From an uncultured Pelagibacteraceae bacterium (lineage in GTDB: Bacteria > Pseudomonadota > Alphaproteobacteria > Pelagibacterales > Pelagibacteraceae): a DNA stretch of 64,000 nt. The notes below the pieces were generated by a model, which was not told where the DNA came from, made no database searches, and worked only from the letters and a program-made list of their open reading frames with translations. The stretch covers positions 110,949-174,948 of the forward strand of contig CACBYV010000001.1 of assembly GCA_902543575.1 (NCBI GenBank), given 5' to 3'. The translations under genes were made by a program, and so were the position numbers. Every line of letters begins with the position of its first letter. Positions within the stretch are counted from its first letter, which is position 1. This document shows, in pieces, positions 1 to 7,993 of the stretch.

Positions 1-932
1 GAACAATTATAAGCTAACATCTTGCCAGGAAATTTTGCATGTATTGCATCAGCAAACTTTTTTGCTTCTTCTAAGTTAGGTGTTGCAGTTTCACACCATA
101 TTAAATCCGCGTAAGGTGCATAAGCTAACCCTCTTGAGATTGCTTGATCAATACCATCTTTTACATAATAAAAGCCTTCAGGTGATCTTTCTCCAGTTAA
201 AAACGGTTTGTCATTTTCATCAAAATCGTTTGTTATTAGTTTCGCAGCGTTGGCATCTGTTCTTGCAAGAATAATGAGAGGAACGTCGGCAATATCAGCT
301 GCCAATCTTGCTGCTTTTAGATTTCGGACCATGGTTCCAGTAGGAACAAGTACCTTACCGCCCATGTGTCCACATTTTTTTTCACTAGCTAGTTGGTCTT
401 CAAAATGAACCCCAGCTGCGCCAGCTTTTATAAACTTTTTTGTTAGCTCAAATACATTTAACGGTCCACCAAATCCTGCTTCACCATCTGCAATAATTGG
501 CAACATGTAATCAGTTCTTTCGCTGCTTTTCATATCTCCGTCTGCGATTTCCATATGTTGAATTTGATCCGCTCTAATTAAGGAATTATTCATAGACTCA
601 ACTAATTTAGGTGCGCTGTCGTAAGGATATAAAGATTGATCAGGATACATTTCTCCAGCGCTGTTTGCGTCTGCTGCAACTTGCCAACCACTTAAATAAA
701 TTGCTTTTAAACCTGCTTTTGCATGTTGAACCGCTTGATTTCCAGATAAAGACCCTAGTGTGTTTACATATGGCTCTGTATTTAACAATCTCCAGAGCTT
801 TTGAGATTGCTGTTTACACATTGAATACTCAATTTTAATGGATCCTCTTAACCTTTCTACTTCTTCTGGTTTATAATCCCTTTGTATTCCTGCAAATCTT
901 TTCAACTCGTACGAGATTTTCTCGGCTGACAT
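1..932 (-). CDS. aceA: Isocitrate lyase (3' end cut by window edge)
   Basis: Isocitrate lyase splits isocitrate into glyoxylate and succinate, the first step of the glyoxylate shunt in the cytoplasm. I translated the minus strand from the ATG at 930-932 and it stays open to base 1 (about 310 residues, so the C-terminal part is missing). The family signature KKCGH is at residues 185-189, with the catalytic Cys187, and typical blocks [10 protein letters not shown] and [10 protein letters not shown] are present. The start is fixed by a strong AAAGGAGG ribosome site ending about 4 bases upstream. It lies 26 bases downstream of a 53-residue gene on the same strand, and both probably share the promoter in 1121-1230 that is divergent from a ScfR-type regulator. 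Identity is certain; regulation is inferred. Confidence 0.97.
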   Translation of the reverse strand, partial: MSAEKISYELKRFAGIQRDYKPEEVERLRGSIKIEYSMCKQQSQKLWRLLNTEPYVNTLGSLSGNQAVQHAKAGLKAIYLSGWQVAADANSAGEMYPDQSLYPYDSAPKLVESMNNSLIRADQIQHMEIADGDMKSSERTDYMLPIIADGEAGFGGPLNVFELTKKFIKAGAAGVHFEDQLASEKKCGHMGGKVLVPTGTMVRNLKAARLAADIADVPLIILARTDANAAKLITNDFDENDKPFLTGERSPEGFYYVKDGIDQAISRGLAYAPYADLIWCETATPNLEEAKKFADAIHAKFPGKMLAYNC

Positions 933-958
933 TATTCCTCCTTTAAAACTAATTCTTT

Positions 959-1120
959 TTACTTTTCGTTGTATTCTTCTGTAAACTCATTCATTCCACT
1001 TGATCCCCAATCGCAGTGGTCATCTCTTAAATAAACCCCTCTGCTTCTATGCTCTTGGTGTTCTTGGTGATTTGTAGTTTGAGAACTAGTTTCAATGTTT
1101 TTTATAGTATTCTTGTCCAT
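959..1120 (-). CDS. Small conserved-looking protein upstream of aceA, 53 aa
   Basis: This short open frame runs from the ATG at 1118-1120 to a TAA at 959-961, just ahead of isocitrate lyase. The protein is hydrophilic, starts [12 protein letters not shown], has a His/Gln/Glu-rich middle ([12 protein letters not shown]) and a compact tail containing [12 protein letters not shown], followed by a short acidic end. I see no signal peptide or membrane segment, and I do not recognise the family. It fills almost all of the gap between aceA and its operator region, ends 26 bases before the aceA start, and has no clear ribosome site of its own, so it may be translated leaderless or from a very short leader. 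The mix of rare Trp, Cys and charged residues in an AT-rich genome argues for real coding. Function unknown. Confidence 0.65.
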   Translation of the reverse strand: MDKNTIKNIETSSQTTNHQEHQEHRSRGVYLRDDHCDWGSSGMNEFTEEYNEK

Positions 1121-1230
1121 GTAAACTTTATAATTTACAATATTTACAAAATCTACAAAAAATGTTAAAAGTTTAGTAAATACAATAAATTTTTTGTAAA
1201 TAATAATTTACAAAGTTTACATATAGTAAA
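1121..1230. promoter_or_regulatory. Operator array between aceA operon and scfR-like gene
   Basis: This divergent promoter region carries repeated TTTACAAA-like half-sites. Direct copies begin at 1134, 1143 and 1152 (9-base steps) and at 1207 and 1216 (again 9 bases apart). Inverted copies include TTTGTAAA at 1193-1200, which with 1207-1214 makes an 8-base-arm inverted repeat with a 6-base spacer. A further inverted repeat TTTAC-ATATA-GTAAA at 1216-1230 touches the regulator's start codon. RamB/ScfR-type regulators of glyoxylate and short-chain acid genes are known to bind TTTGCAAA-like sites, so these are probably operators for the adjacent regulator, which would also control itself. Confidence 0.7.
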
Positions 1231-2654
1231 TGAGTCAAGCAGAATTAAATATTGGTCCAAAAATAAAAGCTTTTAGGAGACAGCTAGGTATGCAAGCAAA
1301 CAAACTAGCCTCACAACTTAACATTTCACCGAGTTATTTAGCTTTAATCGAGGGAGGTAAAAGAAAAATTGACGGGGAATTACTTTTAAAAATTTGTGAG
1401 GAGTTAAGCATCAACATTAGCGATCTAACAAATAAATCAGATATCAATATGGTCAACACAATTTCAGAATTGCTTGATGATCAACTTTTTGAAGATTTGG
1501 ATATAGTTGGTCCAGAAGTTAAAGATCTAGCAAATAGTAATCCAAAAATTGGTAAGGCTCTAATAAGATTAGGAGACATTTTAAAAAAAAAAGATCATGA
1601 ATTGGTTAACAAAATTGAAAAACTTTCAGGAAAAATTGTAGATAATAGAAAAAACTCATTTCCTGGAGAAGTAATTTCAGATTTTTTGCAAGAAAATAGA
1701 AATTTTTTTCCAAAACTAGAGGAATTTGCAAATCAAATCTTTGAACAAATAAAACAAAATAATAGAACAAGATATATTGCTTTATGTGATTATTTAAAAT
1801 CAGAGTATAAAATTGAAGTGCAAGATATAATTCCTGAGGAAGGAAAACCATTCTCAAAAATTTACGATAACAAAAATAGAAAGTTGCTATTGTCTGATTA
1901 TTTGTCTTTAGAAACAAAGAAATTACATGCTGCAGCTCAAATTGTACAAGAGGGAGCTAGTGATATAATAAATTCTTATCTTGATACTTTTAATTATCCA
2001 AATGAAGAATCGAAAAAATTAACAAAAGTTGCTTTATTAAATTATTGTGGTGCAGCAATTTTAATGCCCTACAAATTATTTCATTCTGAATGTAAAAAAC
2101 TTAAATATGATTTGGAGTTATTACAAAATACTTTTGCAACTTCATTTGAACAAGTTACACATAGAGTAACATGTTTGAATGATCCAAAATTACCTGGAGT
2201 TCCTTTTCATTTTTTGAGGGTTGATGTCGCTGGTAATATTTCAAAAAGATTTTCATTATCAGGCATTGAAATACCACGTTATGGTGGTGCTTGTCCTCGA
2301 TGGAATGTGTATTCGGCTTTTTCTAGACCTGGTGTTATACAGGCAGCAGTGAGTAAAATGACTAATGGTGAAAAGTATGTATGTATAGCAAGAACAGTTG
2401 AAAAAGGTATAGGAAGATATGGACAAAAAAAAAGTATGTTATCTATTGGACTTGGATGTGAAGCCAAATATGCAAAAGATTTTGTTTATACGGAAAACTT
2501 AGATTTGAATGATAAAAAATCAGAGATACCTGTTGGGGTTTCATGTAGAACTTGTGATAGACTGGATTGTTCTCAAAGGGCTTTTCCACCATTACATAAA
2601 AAATTTGATGTAGACATTAATTCGAGAGGAGTATCTGTATATGTCAGTGATTAA
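1230..2654 (+). CDS. ScfR/RamB-type transcriptional regulator (XRE HTH)
   Basis: This is a 474-residue DNA-binding regulator of the short-chain fatty acid regulator type. An XRE helix-turn-helix fills residues 8-62 (SQLNISPSYLALIEGGKRK). A long middle follows, including an IrrE-like segment near LLNYCGAAILMPY. The C-terminal ScfR domain ends in the cysteine cluster C439-x2-C442-x4-C447 and the RAFPP motif. Relatives (RamB, PccR, MccR) sense acyl-CoA or acetate status and control glyoxylate or propionate genes. Its place divergent from aceA, with a half-site array in between, points to aceA as its target. The HExxH metalloprotease motif of true IrrE proteins is not seen. There is no Shine-Dalgarno site; the start overlaps a half-site. 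The gene end overlaps the next by 14 bases. Confidence 0.88.
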   Translation: MSQAELNIGPKIKAFRRQLGMQANKLASQLNISPSYLALIEGGKRKIDGELLLKICEELSINISDLTNKSDINMVNTISELLDDQLFEDLDIVGPEVKDLANSNPKIGKALIRLGDILKKKDHELVNKIEKLSGKIVDNRKNSFPGEVISDFLQENRNFFPKLEEFANQIFEQIKQNNRTRYIALCDYLKSEYKIEVQDIIPEEGKPFSKIYDNKNRKLLLSDYLSLETKKLHAAAQIVQEGASDIINSYLDTFNYPNEESKKLTKVALLNYCGAAILMPYKLFHSECKKLKYDLELLQNTFATSFEQVTHRVTCLNDPKLPGVPFHFLRVDVAGNISKRFSLSGIEIPRYGGACPRWNVYSAFSRPGVIQAAVSKMTNGEKYVCIARTVEKGIGRYGQKKSMLSIGLGCEAKYAKDFVYTENLDLNDKKSEIPVGVSCRTCDRLDCSQRAFPPLHKKFDVDINSRGVSVYVSD

Positions 2655-3189
2655 AAAACATATAAGTTTTATAATTATATTTTTATTTGTCAGCACAAAT
2701 AATGTGTATTCGGAAAATTTAAATATATTGTTTAAAGAATTGCTTAATGCAAAAAATTTACAACAAGCAGAAAAGCTAGAGGATCAAATTTGGAATAATT
2801 GGACAAGACACCCAAACAATGATTATCTGACGAACAAATTAGAGAACGGAACTTATTCCATGTACCATCAGCAGTATAGAATGGCATTAAAACTATTTAC
2901 AGATGTGATTAATGAAGACCCAAAGTGGGCGGAGGGTTGGAATAAGAGAGCCACATTGCTATTCATATTAGGGGATTATGAGAAATCGTTAGACGATATT
3001 GAAAAAGTTTTAGATCTAGAGCCAAGACATTTTGGAGCATTATCCGGGCGAGCACAAATATACTTAAGCTTAAAGGAATATGAAAAAGCAGTTGATGACT
3101 TAAGAAAAGCAAAATCAATTTATCCATTAATTAAAAGTGGAGAAAATATAAAATTAATAGAAAAAATTATTAAAGACCAACAAATTTAA
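2641..3189 (+). CDS. Exported TPR-repeat protein
   Basis: This 182-residue protein starts with a hydrophobic signal sequence (residues 5-24, cleavage likely after NVYS) and then carries tetratricopeptide repeats across about residues 70-170, with the typical pattern WAEGWNKRATLLFILGDYE and ALSGRAQIYLSLKEYEKA. TPR repeats are protein-protein scaffolds, so a periplasmic assembly or binding role is likely but cannot be specified. It overlaps the end of the upstream regulator by 14 bases and probably shares its transcript. At its 3' end it overlaps the convergent lysine-rich gene by 4 bases. Confidence 0.8.
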   Translation: MSVIKKHISFIIIFLFVSTNNVYSENLNILFKELLNAKNLQQAEKLEDQIWNNWTRHPNNDYLTNKLENGTYSMYHQQYRMALKLFTDVINEDPKWAEGWNKRATLLFILGDYEKSLDDIEKVLDLEPRHFGALSGRAQIYLSLKEYEKAVDDLRKAKSIYPLIKSGENIKLIEKIIKDQQI

Positions 3190-4364
3190 TTATTCTTAGA
3201 TCTTTTTTTTGCAATCAACTGTGTTAATGCATCTACCATTAAATCTGAGGCTTTAAAAATTTCATTGGGTTTAAATTCATGTGAAATATTTTTTTCTTCA
3301 TTTGTTTTATCTTCAATGACTATACCTTCATCAGGGGAATTATTTTTAATATAAATTAGTATTAACCACTCATCATCAATTGTCTCATCCCATTTTATAA
3401 AAATCTCTCCAGTTTCAAATCTTCTGTCTATGCATCTCAAGATAGACATATGTTTAGTTATATATCTTTTATTAAGTTGAAAAACTAAACTATTCGCGCT
3501 TCTGTAAAAACTTTCAAGTGCAAATTCAATTTTTTGCCTAGCTAAAGTATACTCCCTTTCTCTTTGAAGTAATTTTGCTCTATCGTCTCCTTCTTGTGTT
3601 TCTACACCTAGCGCCTCGACTCGTTCTCTTATTTTCTGATCTCTTATTTGTTGATATTTTAATTTTAGTTTTTCGATACGCTCTTGTAATCCTGAATAAT
3701 CTTCTCTCTTTTCTCTTAAAGCTAATTTTTCTAGTTGTTCTAGTTCTTTTACCTCTCTTATTCTAAATTTTTCGATTTGTTTTTCTAATTTTAATTCTTG
3801 TAAAAATTTCTTTTGTCTCTCCGCCTGCTCTTTTCTTAGTATGGCCTGTTCTTTTCTTAAAAATAATTTTATATCCTTTGCTCTTTCTCTTTCTAATTTT
3901 TCTTCTTGTTTTAACTGGATTTCCTTTTCTTTTAAAAAACTTTCCTCGTCTGCTTTCTTTTGTTTCTCAATTTCGATTTTTTCTTTTTCTGCCTGTTCTA
4001 TTTTCTCAAGTTTAATTTGTCTTTTTTCCTCAGCTCTTATCTCTTTAAAACGAATTAATGCCAATTCTATACTTTGAAAAAACTTTTGTATTAATTTATC
4101 TATTGCCAGTAAATTAAAGTTAAATTTGAAAGAAAACTTATTTTTTAAATCTTCCTCAAGTCTAACTGTTCTTGAAATTATACCCTTTTCAAGAATTATC
4201 TTTCTTTTAGTTTTTTTAATTTTTTTTCTTTGGTTTAATCTCTTTGTCTTTTTCTTTTTTAATTTTAATTTTTTTTTTTTAAATTTTGACTTAGATTTAT
4301 TTTTTGATTTTTTAACCTTTGTTTTTAGATTTTTTTTTTTAGGTTTTTTTTTCTTTTTTTTCAT
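3186..4364 (-). CDS. Lysine-rich coiled-coil protein of unknown function
   Basis: This 392-residue protein has an extreme composition. The first 57 residues are mostly lysine (MKKKKKKPKKKN at the start). Residues about 107-265 are a long highly charged Glu/Lys/Arg helix with coiled-coil character. The last 125 residues look like a small folded domain (RCIDRRFETGEIFIKWDET). No signal peptide or membrane segment is seen. The basic head suggests nucleic acid or ribosome binding; that is inference only. The start follows a poor ribosome site, and a later start cannot be excluded because the Lys-rich head is low-complexity. I do not recognise a named family. Confidence 0.7.
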   Translation of the reverse strand: MKKKKKKPKKKNLKTKVKKSKNKSKSKFKKKKLKLKKKKTKRLNQRKKIKKTKRKIILEKGIISRTVRLEEDLKNKFSFKFNFNLLAIDKLIQKFFQSIELALIRFKEIRAEEKRQIKLEKIEQAEKEKIEIEKQKKADEESFLKEKEIQLKQEEKLERERAKDIKLFLRKEQAILRKEQAERQKKFLQELKLEKQIEKFRIREVKELEQLEKLALREKREDYSGLQERIEKLKLKYQQIRDQKIRERVEALGVETQEGDDRAKLLQREREYTLARQKIEFALESFYRSANSLVFQLNKRYITKHMSILRCIDRRFETGEIFIKWDETIDDEWLILIYIKNNSPDEGIVIEDKTNEEKNISHEFKPNEIFKASDLMVDALTQLIAKKRSKNN

Positions 4365-4393
4365 TTAAGAGATACAGCTTTATCAGCTAATTT

Positions 4394-5582
4394 TTAATAA
4401 ATATAGTCTCTAGTATTAGGAACAGATCTAATATCTTTAGTTAGCTGAAGTTGAAATACAACTTGATCTCCCCATTTAAAAGCCATTTCACAACTTGTAA
4501 GATAAAATTCCCACATCCTTAAAAATTTTTCATCAAACATTTCTAAAACTTGATCTTTTTTTGATAGAAATCTTTCTTTCCAATTTCTTAAAGTGTGGGC
4601 ATAGTGCATCCTTAAAATCTCAATATCTGTAGCTATTAGTCCAGAATCCTCGATTGGCCTTGTTATTTCACTTAAACTAGGGGTATATCCGCCAGGGAAA
4701 ATATATTTTGTTATCCAAGGCTGTGGGTCTCTGGGTGGAAGATTTGATCCAATTGTGTGTATTAGAGCTACCCCATCTTTTTTTAACATTTGAGACACCC
4801 TATTAAAATAGGTTTTATAGAATTTTTTTCCAACATGTTCAAACATTCCAACACTAACTATCCTATCAAATTTTTCATTCAATTGTCTGTAATCTATTAA
4901 TTTAAATTCAACTTGGTTATCTAAATTTAATTCTTTAGCTTTTTCTTGACTATATTTTAATTGATTTTCTGAAAGTGTAATTCCTGTAACTGAAGCTTTT
5001 GTTTTTTTTTGCAATATCGATTGCAAGTGTACCCCACCCTGAGCCAATATCCAAAACTTTTTGGTTAGGATGTATATGAAGTTTTTTAATTATGTGATCA
5101 ATTTTATTTTCTTGAGCAGTTTCTAAAGTGTCATGTTCATTTTTGAAGTATGCGCATGAATACTGTCTTTTTTTATCAAGAAATAAATCGTATAATTTTT
5201 CTGAGATATCATAATGATGTGCAACATTTTGTTTAGATTTAACAATTTTATTAAAACTTGTTAAGTATTTTAAAGTTCCCTTTATTTTATTTAATGTCTT
5301 TCCATAAATATTTATATCTGCTCTTCCAATATTTTTAAATGCTATATCAAGAAATTCTGTCAAAGTTCCATTTCTTAATCTTAAAGAACCATTTGTATAC
5401 GCCTCACCAAAATATAGATCTGGATGGAAAAGTAATTTTTTATGCAAACTTTTATCTAACAACTGTAATTCTATAGGAATTTCTTTCAAAGGCTTTCCTA
5501 TAACATACCTGTTAGAATTATAATCTATTAATATAAAGCCATCTTCTTTAAATAAATCATTTAAAAAATTTATAAGTTTCAT
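4394..5582 (-). CDS. cfa: Cyclopropane-fatty-acyl-phospholipid synthase, frameshifted in this sequence
   Basis: This enzyme moves a methylene group from S-adenosylmethionine onto unsaturated phospholipid acyl chains. The first part (5582 down to about 5010) encodes 193 residues with AHHYDIS and the SAM-binding motif VLDIGSGWGTL (176-186). The second part continues in another frame with TKASVTGITLSENQ, FDRIVSVGMFEHVG and NLPPRDPQPWITKYIFPGGY, all standard for the family. The join falls exactly at nine consecutive A (T 5002-5010 on the plus strand); eight would keep one frame of about 395 residues, the usual length. The apparent ATG at 5047 for the second part is not a true start. It overlaps the upstream aldolase gene's stop by one base (TAATG). 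Confidence 0.88.
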
Positions 5583-6466
5583 TAAGCTGCTTTAAGGTTT
5601 TTTATATTAAAATTTAATTTATCTAATTCCGAAAAAAATAATTTTTCTTCATCTTTGGATAAAAGTTTTAAAGGTGGAATTAAATTTTTAAAATCAGAGT
5701 CTTCTGTGCTCATAAATGTATGTAGGCCTGAAATGAGATTATATTTATCAAAAATACTTCTCACCATACAAAGTTTTTCGTTTGATGTTTGATTTAAATT
5801 ATTTTTAAATTTATCATACACGTCTCTTGCTAAATAAGAGGTGACATTTGTTGTTGCTGTAATTATACCTGAGCATCCTAATTCTAGGCCCTTCAACAGC
5901 TTACTTTCAGATCCAGGCATGACAGAAAAATTTTCAATCTTTAAATTTTCATACAAGTTGTAACTACTATCCTTTACTCCGAGAACATTTTTAGGAAAGC
6001 TTTTTGCTAACTTTGAAACACATTCTATGCTAAATTTATATCCAGATAACTTTTCGAAATTATACAAAATTATTCTACAATCTTTGACATTTTCTATTAA
6101 TTTGGAATAAAAATTAAAAACATCATCATCGTTATATTTATAGTATGCTGGTGGCATAACTAAAAAATTTTCAAAGCCAATTGATTTTGAAATATTAAGC
6201 AAATTAATATTATCCCCTAACGAATTTAAGCCAGTTCCAATAATAAATTTATCTTTATGTTTGCTCCTAGGTAAAATATTAATGAGTTTAATTTTCTCGC
6301 TTAACGAAATTAATTGTGATTGACCTGTGCTACCAAAAAATATTACTCCATGGCAACCTTTTTCAATTAGATTTTCAGCATGTTTTAATGTTTTTTCGCA
6401 GTCTAACTGTAAATTATTATCAAGTATAGAAAGGCTTGCCGCATAAATACCATTGAAATATCCCAT
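5582..6466 (-). CDS. DapA/NanA-family aldolase (class I, Schiff base)
   Basis: This 294-residue TIM-barrel protein belongs to the dihydrodipicolinate synthase / N-acetylneuraminate lyase family. The Schiff-base lysine is K165 in GVKDSSYN, the catalytic tyrosine is Y135 in IILYNFE, and the pyruvate-binding loop reads GSTGQS (45-50) in place of the usual G-T-T-G-E. That difference, and a setting beside cfa and not lysine genes, suggest it is a side-branch keto-acid aldolase or dehydratase and not the housekeeping DapA. The substrate cannot be read from the sequence. It is translationally coupled to cfa by a one-base stop/start overlap and diverges from the glycosyltransferase gene over 48 bases. 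Confidence 0.85.
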   Translation of the reverse strand: MGYFNGIYAASLSILDNNLQLDCEKTLKHAENLIEKGCHGVIFFGSTGQSQLISLSEKIKLINILPRSKHKDKFIIGTGLNSLGDNINLLNISKSIGFENFLVMPPAYYKYNDDDVFNFYSKLIENVKDCRIILYNFEKLSGYKFSIECVSKLAKSFPKNVLGVKDSSYNLYENLKIENFSVMPGSESKLLKGLELGCSGIITATTNVTSYLARDVYDKFKNNLNQTSNEKLCMVRSIFDKYNLISGLHTFMSTEDSDFKNLIPPLKLLSKDEEKLFFSELDKLNFNIKNLKAA

Positions 6467-6514
6467 ACCAAAAATTTATATAAAAATATAAAATAGTAAA
6501 GGTTTTAAAAATAC

Positions 6515-7474
6515 ATGAAAATCTTAGCAATTCAAAACAGGATGGGAATTGGTGATATGGTAATATTTCTTCCATATATAGAAGCCGTTGCAAAAAAATA
6601 TAACTGTCAAGTAACTTTATTAGTAAAAGAAAATTCAAAAGCCGAACACTTAATTAAAGATAATAAATATATTAATGAAATTATTATTTTAAAAAGAGAT
6701 CGAACTAACAAAAATTTTCACGACGGATTGAACGGATTTTTTCGACTAGTTTCTGATATTAAAAAATATCAATTTGATAAAGTATTAATTTTTAATTCTT
6801 CACTTAGATATAAGTTAGTTTGTAAGTTTGCAGGAATTAATGATATTTATCAATATCCATTATTTAAAAAAAAAAATCAGCATATTATTGAAGCTGCTAA
6901 TAAATTATTAAAAAATAATTTTAATCTAGAAATTAAAAGTGACCCAGTTATTGATATTAAAGATGAAAATGTTCAAAAAATAAAGTTAAAATTTAATTTT
7001 AGTGATGAGGTGAAAAATATATTGTTAGGAATTGGTGGATCAGGACCGACAAAAAGAATTCCACCAAAAATATTTGTAGAATTTATGAATTTATGTTTAA
7101 AAAACTTTAAATGCAGATTTTTTTTAGCTACGGGTAACAAAAATGAAGAAATTGAAATTATGAACGAAATTTTAAGTTACCATAAGAATTTATGTACTCC
7201 ATTAAATGAACTTAGTATTTCTGAAACTTTACCTATAATTAAAAATTGCAATATTGCTGTTTGTAATGACTCGAGTTTCAGCCATTTATCTGCGGGGTTA
7301 GGAAAACCAACTATTGTTTTAATGTCAGATACCCCACTAATATATGGAAGTTATAGCTCCAAAATGCATCCTCTTATACCAGATGGTGTAGAGAATGTTA
7401 CTCATGGAACAGAGGGTAAGGAGCGAATAAATCCGTTAAAAATCTTTGAAAAATTTCAGAACTTAATTAGCTAA
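6515..7474 (+). CDS. Glycosyltransferase family 9 (heptosyltransferase-like)
   Basis: This 319-residue protein has the two-lobed GT-B layout of ADP-heptose:LPS heptosyltransferases. The N-terminus reads MKILAIQNRMGIGDMV, with the family G-x-GD loop. The C-terminal lobe has GIGGSGPTKRIPP and the nucleotide-sugar region NIAVCNDSSFSHLSAGLGKP. It likely adds a sugar to a lipopolysaccharide core or related surface glycan at the inner face of the membrane. The donor and acceptor are not known. It stands alone between divergent and convergent neighbours and overlaps the J-domain gene by 8 bases tail to tail. Confidence 0.85.
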   Translation: MKILAIQNRMGIGDMVIFLPYIEAVAKKYNCQVTLLVKENSKAEHLIKDNKYINEIIILKRDRTNKNFHDGLNGFFRLVSDIKKYQFDKVLIFNSSLRYKLVCKFAGINDIYQYPLFKKKNQHIIEAANKLLKNNFNLEIKSDPVIDIKDENVQKIKLKFNFSDEVKNILLGIGGSGPTKRIPPKIFVEFMNLCLKNFKCRFFLATGNKNEEIEIMNEILSYHKNLCTPLNELSISETLPIIKNCNIAVCNDSSFSHLSAGLGKPTIVLMSDTPLIYGSYSSKMHPLIPDGVENVTHGTEGKERINPLKIFEKFQNLIS

Positions 7475-7976
7475 TATATTTAATAACGTTCTCTTTGGCT
7501 TCATTTACCAATGTTGCAATATTATTTAATTCTGGACTTCTATCGGGATGTATTTTTTTCATTATTTTTTTGTAAGATTGCAATACTTCGTCTTTTGTAT
7601 ATTTTTTTTTGGGGTCTAAATTTAAAATTCTATAAGATTCATCAATAGACATTGCTTGAGATGAAACGTTTTGGTTAAATTGGTTAAAATTAAACCTCCC
7701 AGAATTTTTCAATACTCTTAAAAGGCCCCATAATCTAAACAATTGAAATAACGAAATACCAGCCTTTGTCTTTATTAATGGCAAAATGGCCAACATAAAA
7801 GGTAAAGAAAAAATGTACCTTCCCGCATATGCCATTATTACCGCTAACAATATTGAAGAAATTATAATAAATGTTCTTACAAATTTTGATATTTTTTTTG
7901 TTGAAGTTTTAGCAAACCAATTGAGTAAAATATAAAGAATTATAAAGATAATTAGTATTGCAAAAAAAATATTCAT
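7467..7976 (-). CDS. Membrane-anchored J-domain (DnaJ-like) protein
   Basis: This 169-residue protein has hydrophobic segments near residues 2-20, 34-50 and 55-70, then a C-terminal J domain (about 112-168) with the HPD motif at 143-145. The order membrane anchor then J domain resembles mitochondrial Tim14/Pam18 and the DjlA-like proteins of alphaproteobacteria. J domains stimulate the ATPase of DnaK-type Hsp70, so it probably recruits DnaK to the inner membrane. No zinc-finger or client-binding region of full DnaJ is present. It is divergent from oligopeptidase B by 17 bases. Confidence 0.85.
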   Translation of the reverse strand: MNIFFAILIIFIILYILLNWFAKTSTKKISKFVRTFIIISSILLAVIMAYAGRYIFSLPFMLAILPLIKTKAGISLFQLFRLWGLLRVLKNSGRFNFNQFNQNVSSQAMSIDESYRILNLDPKKKYTKDEVLQSYKKIMKKIHPDRSPELNNIATLVNEAKENVIKYIS

Positions 7977-7993
7977 AAATTAATTAAATTTAA

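Noticed and set aside
80..838. Plus-strand open frames opposite isocitrate lyase
   Set aside because: They are shadows of the lyase coding frame with no family features or ribosome sites.
3575..4368. Hydrophobic plus-strand open frames opposite the lysine-rich gene
   Set aside because: Leu/Phe-rich frames arise automatically as the complement of Lys/Glu codons; no start signals are present.
4394..5047. Separate short methyltransferase gene starting at 5047
   Set aside because: It is the out-of-frame continuation of cfa; the first residues after its ATG come from the wrong frame, and family sequence starts only at the A9 run.
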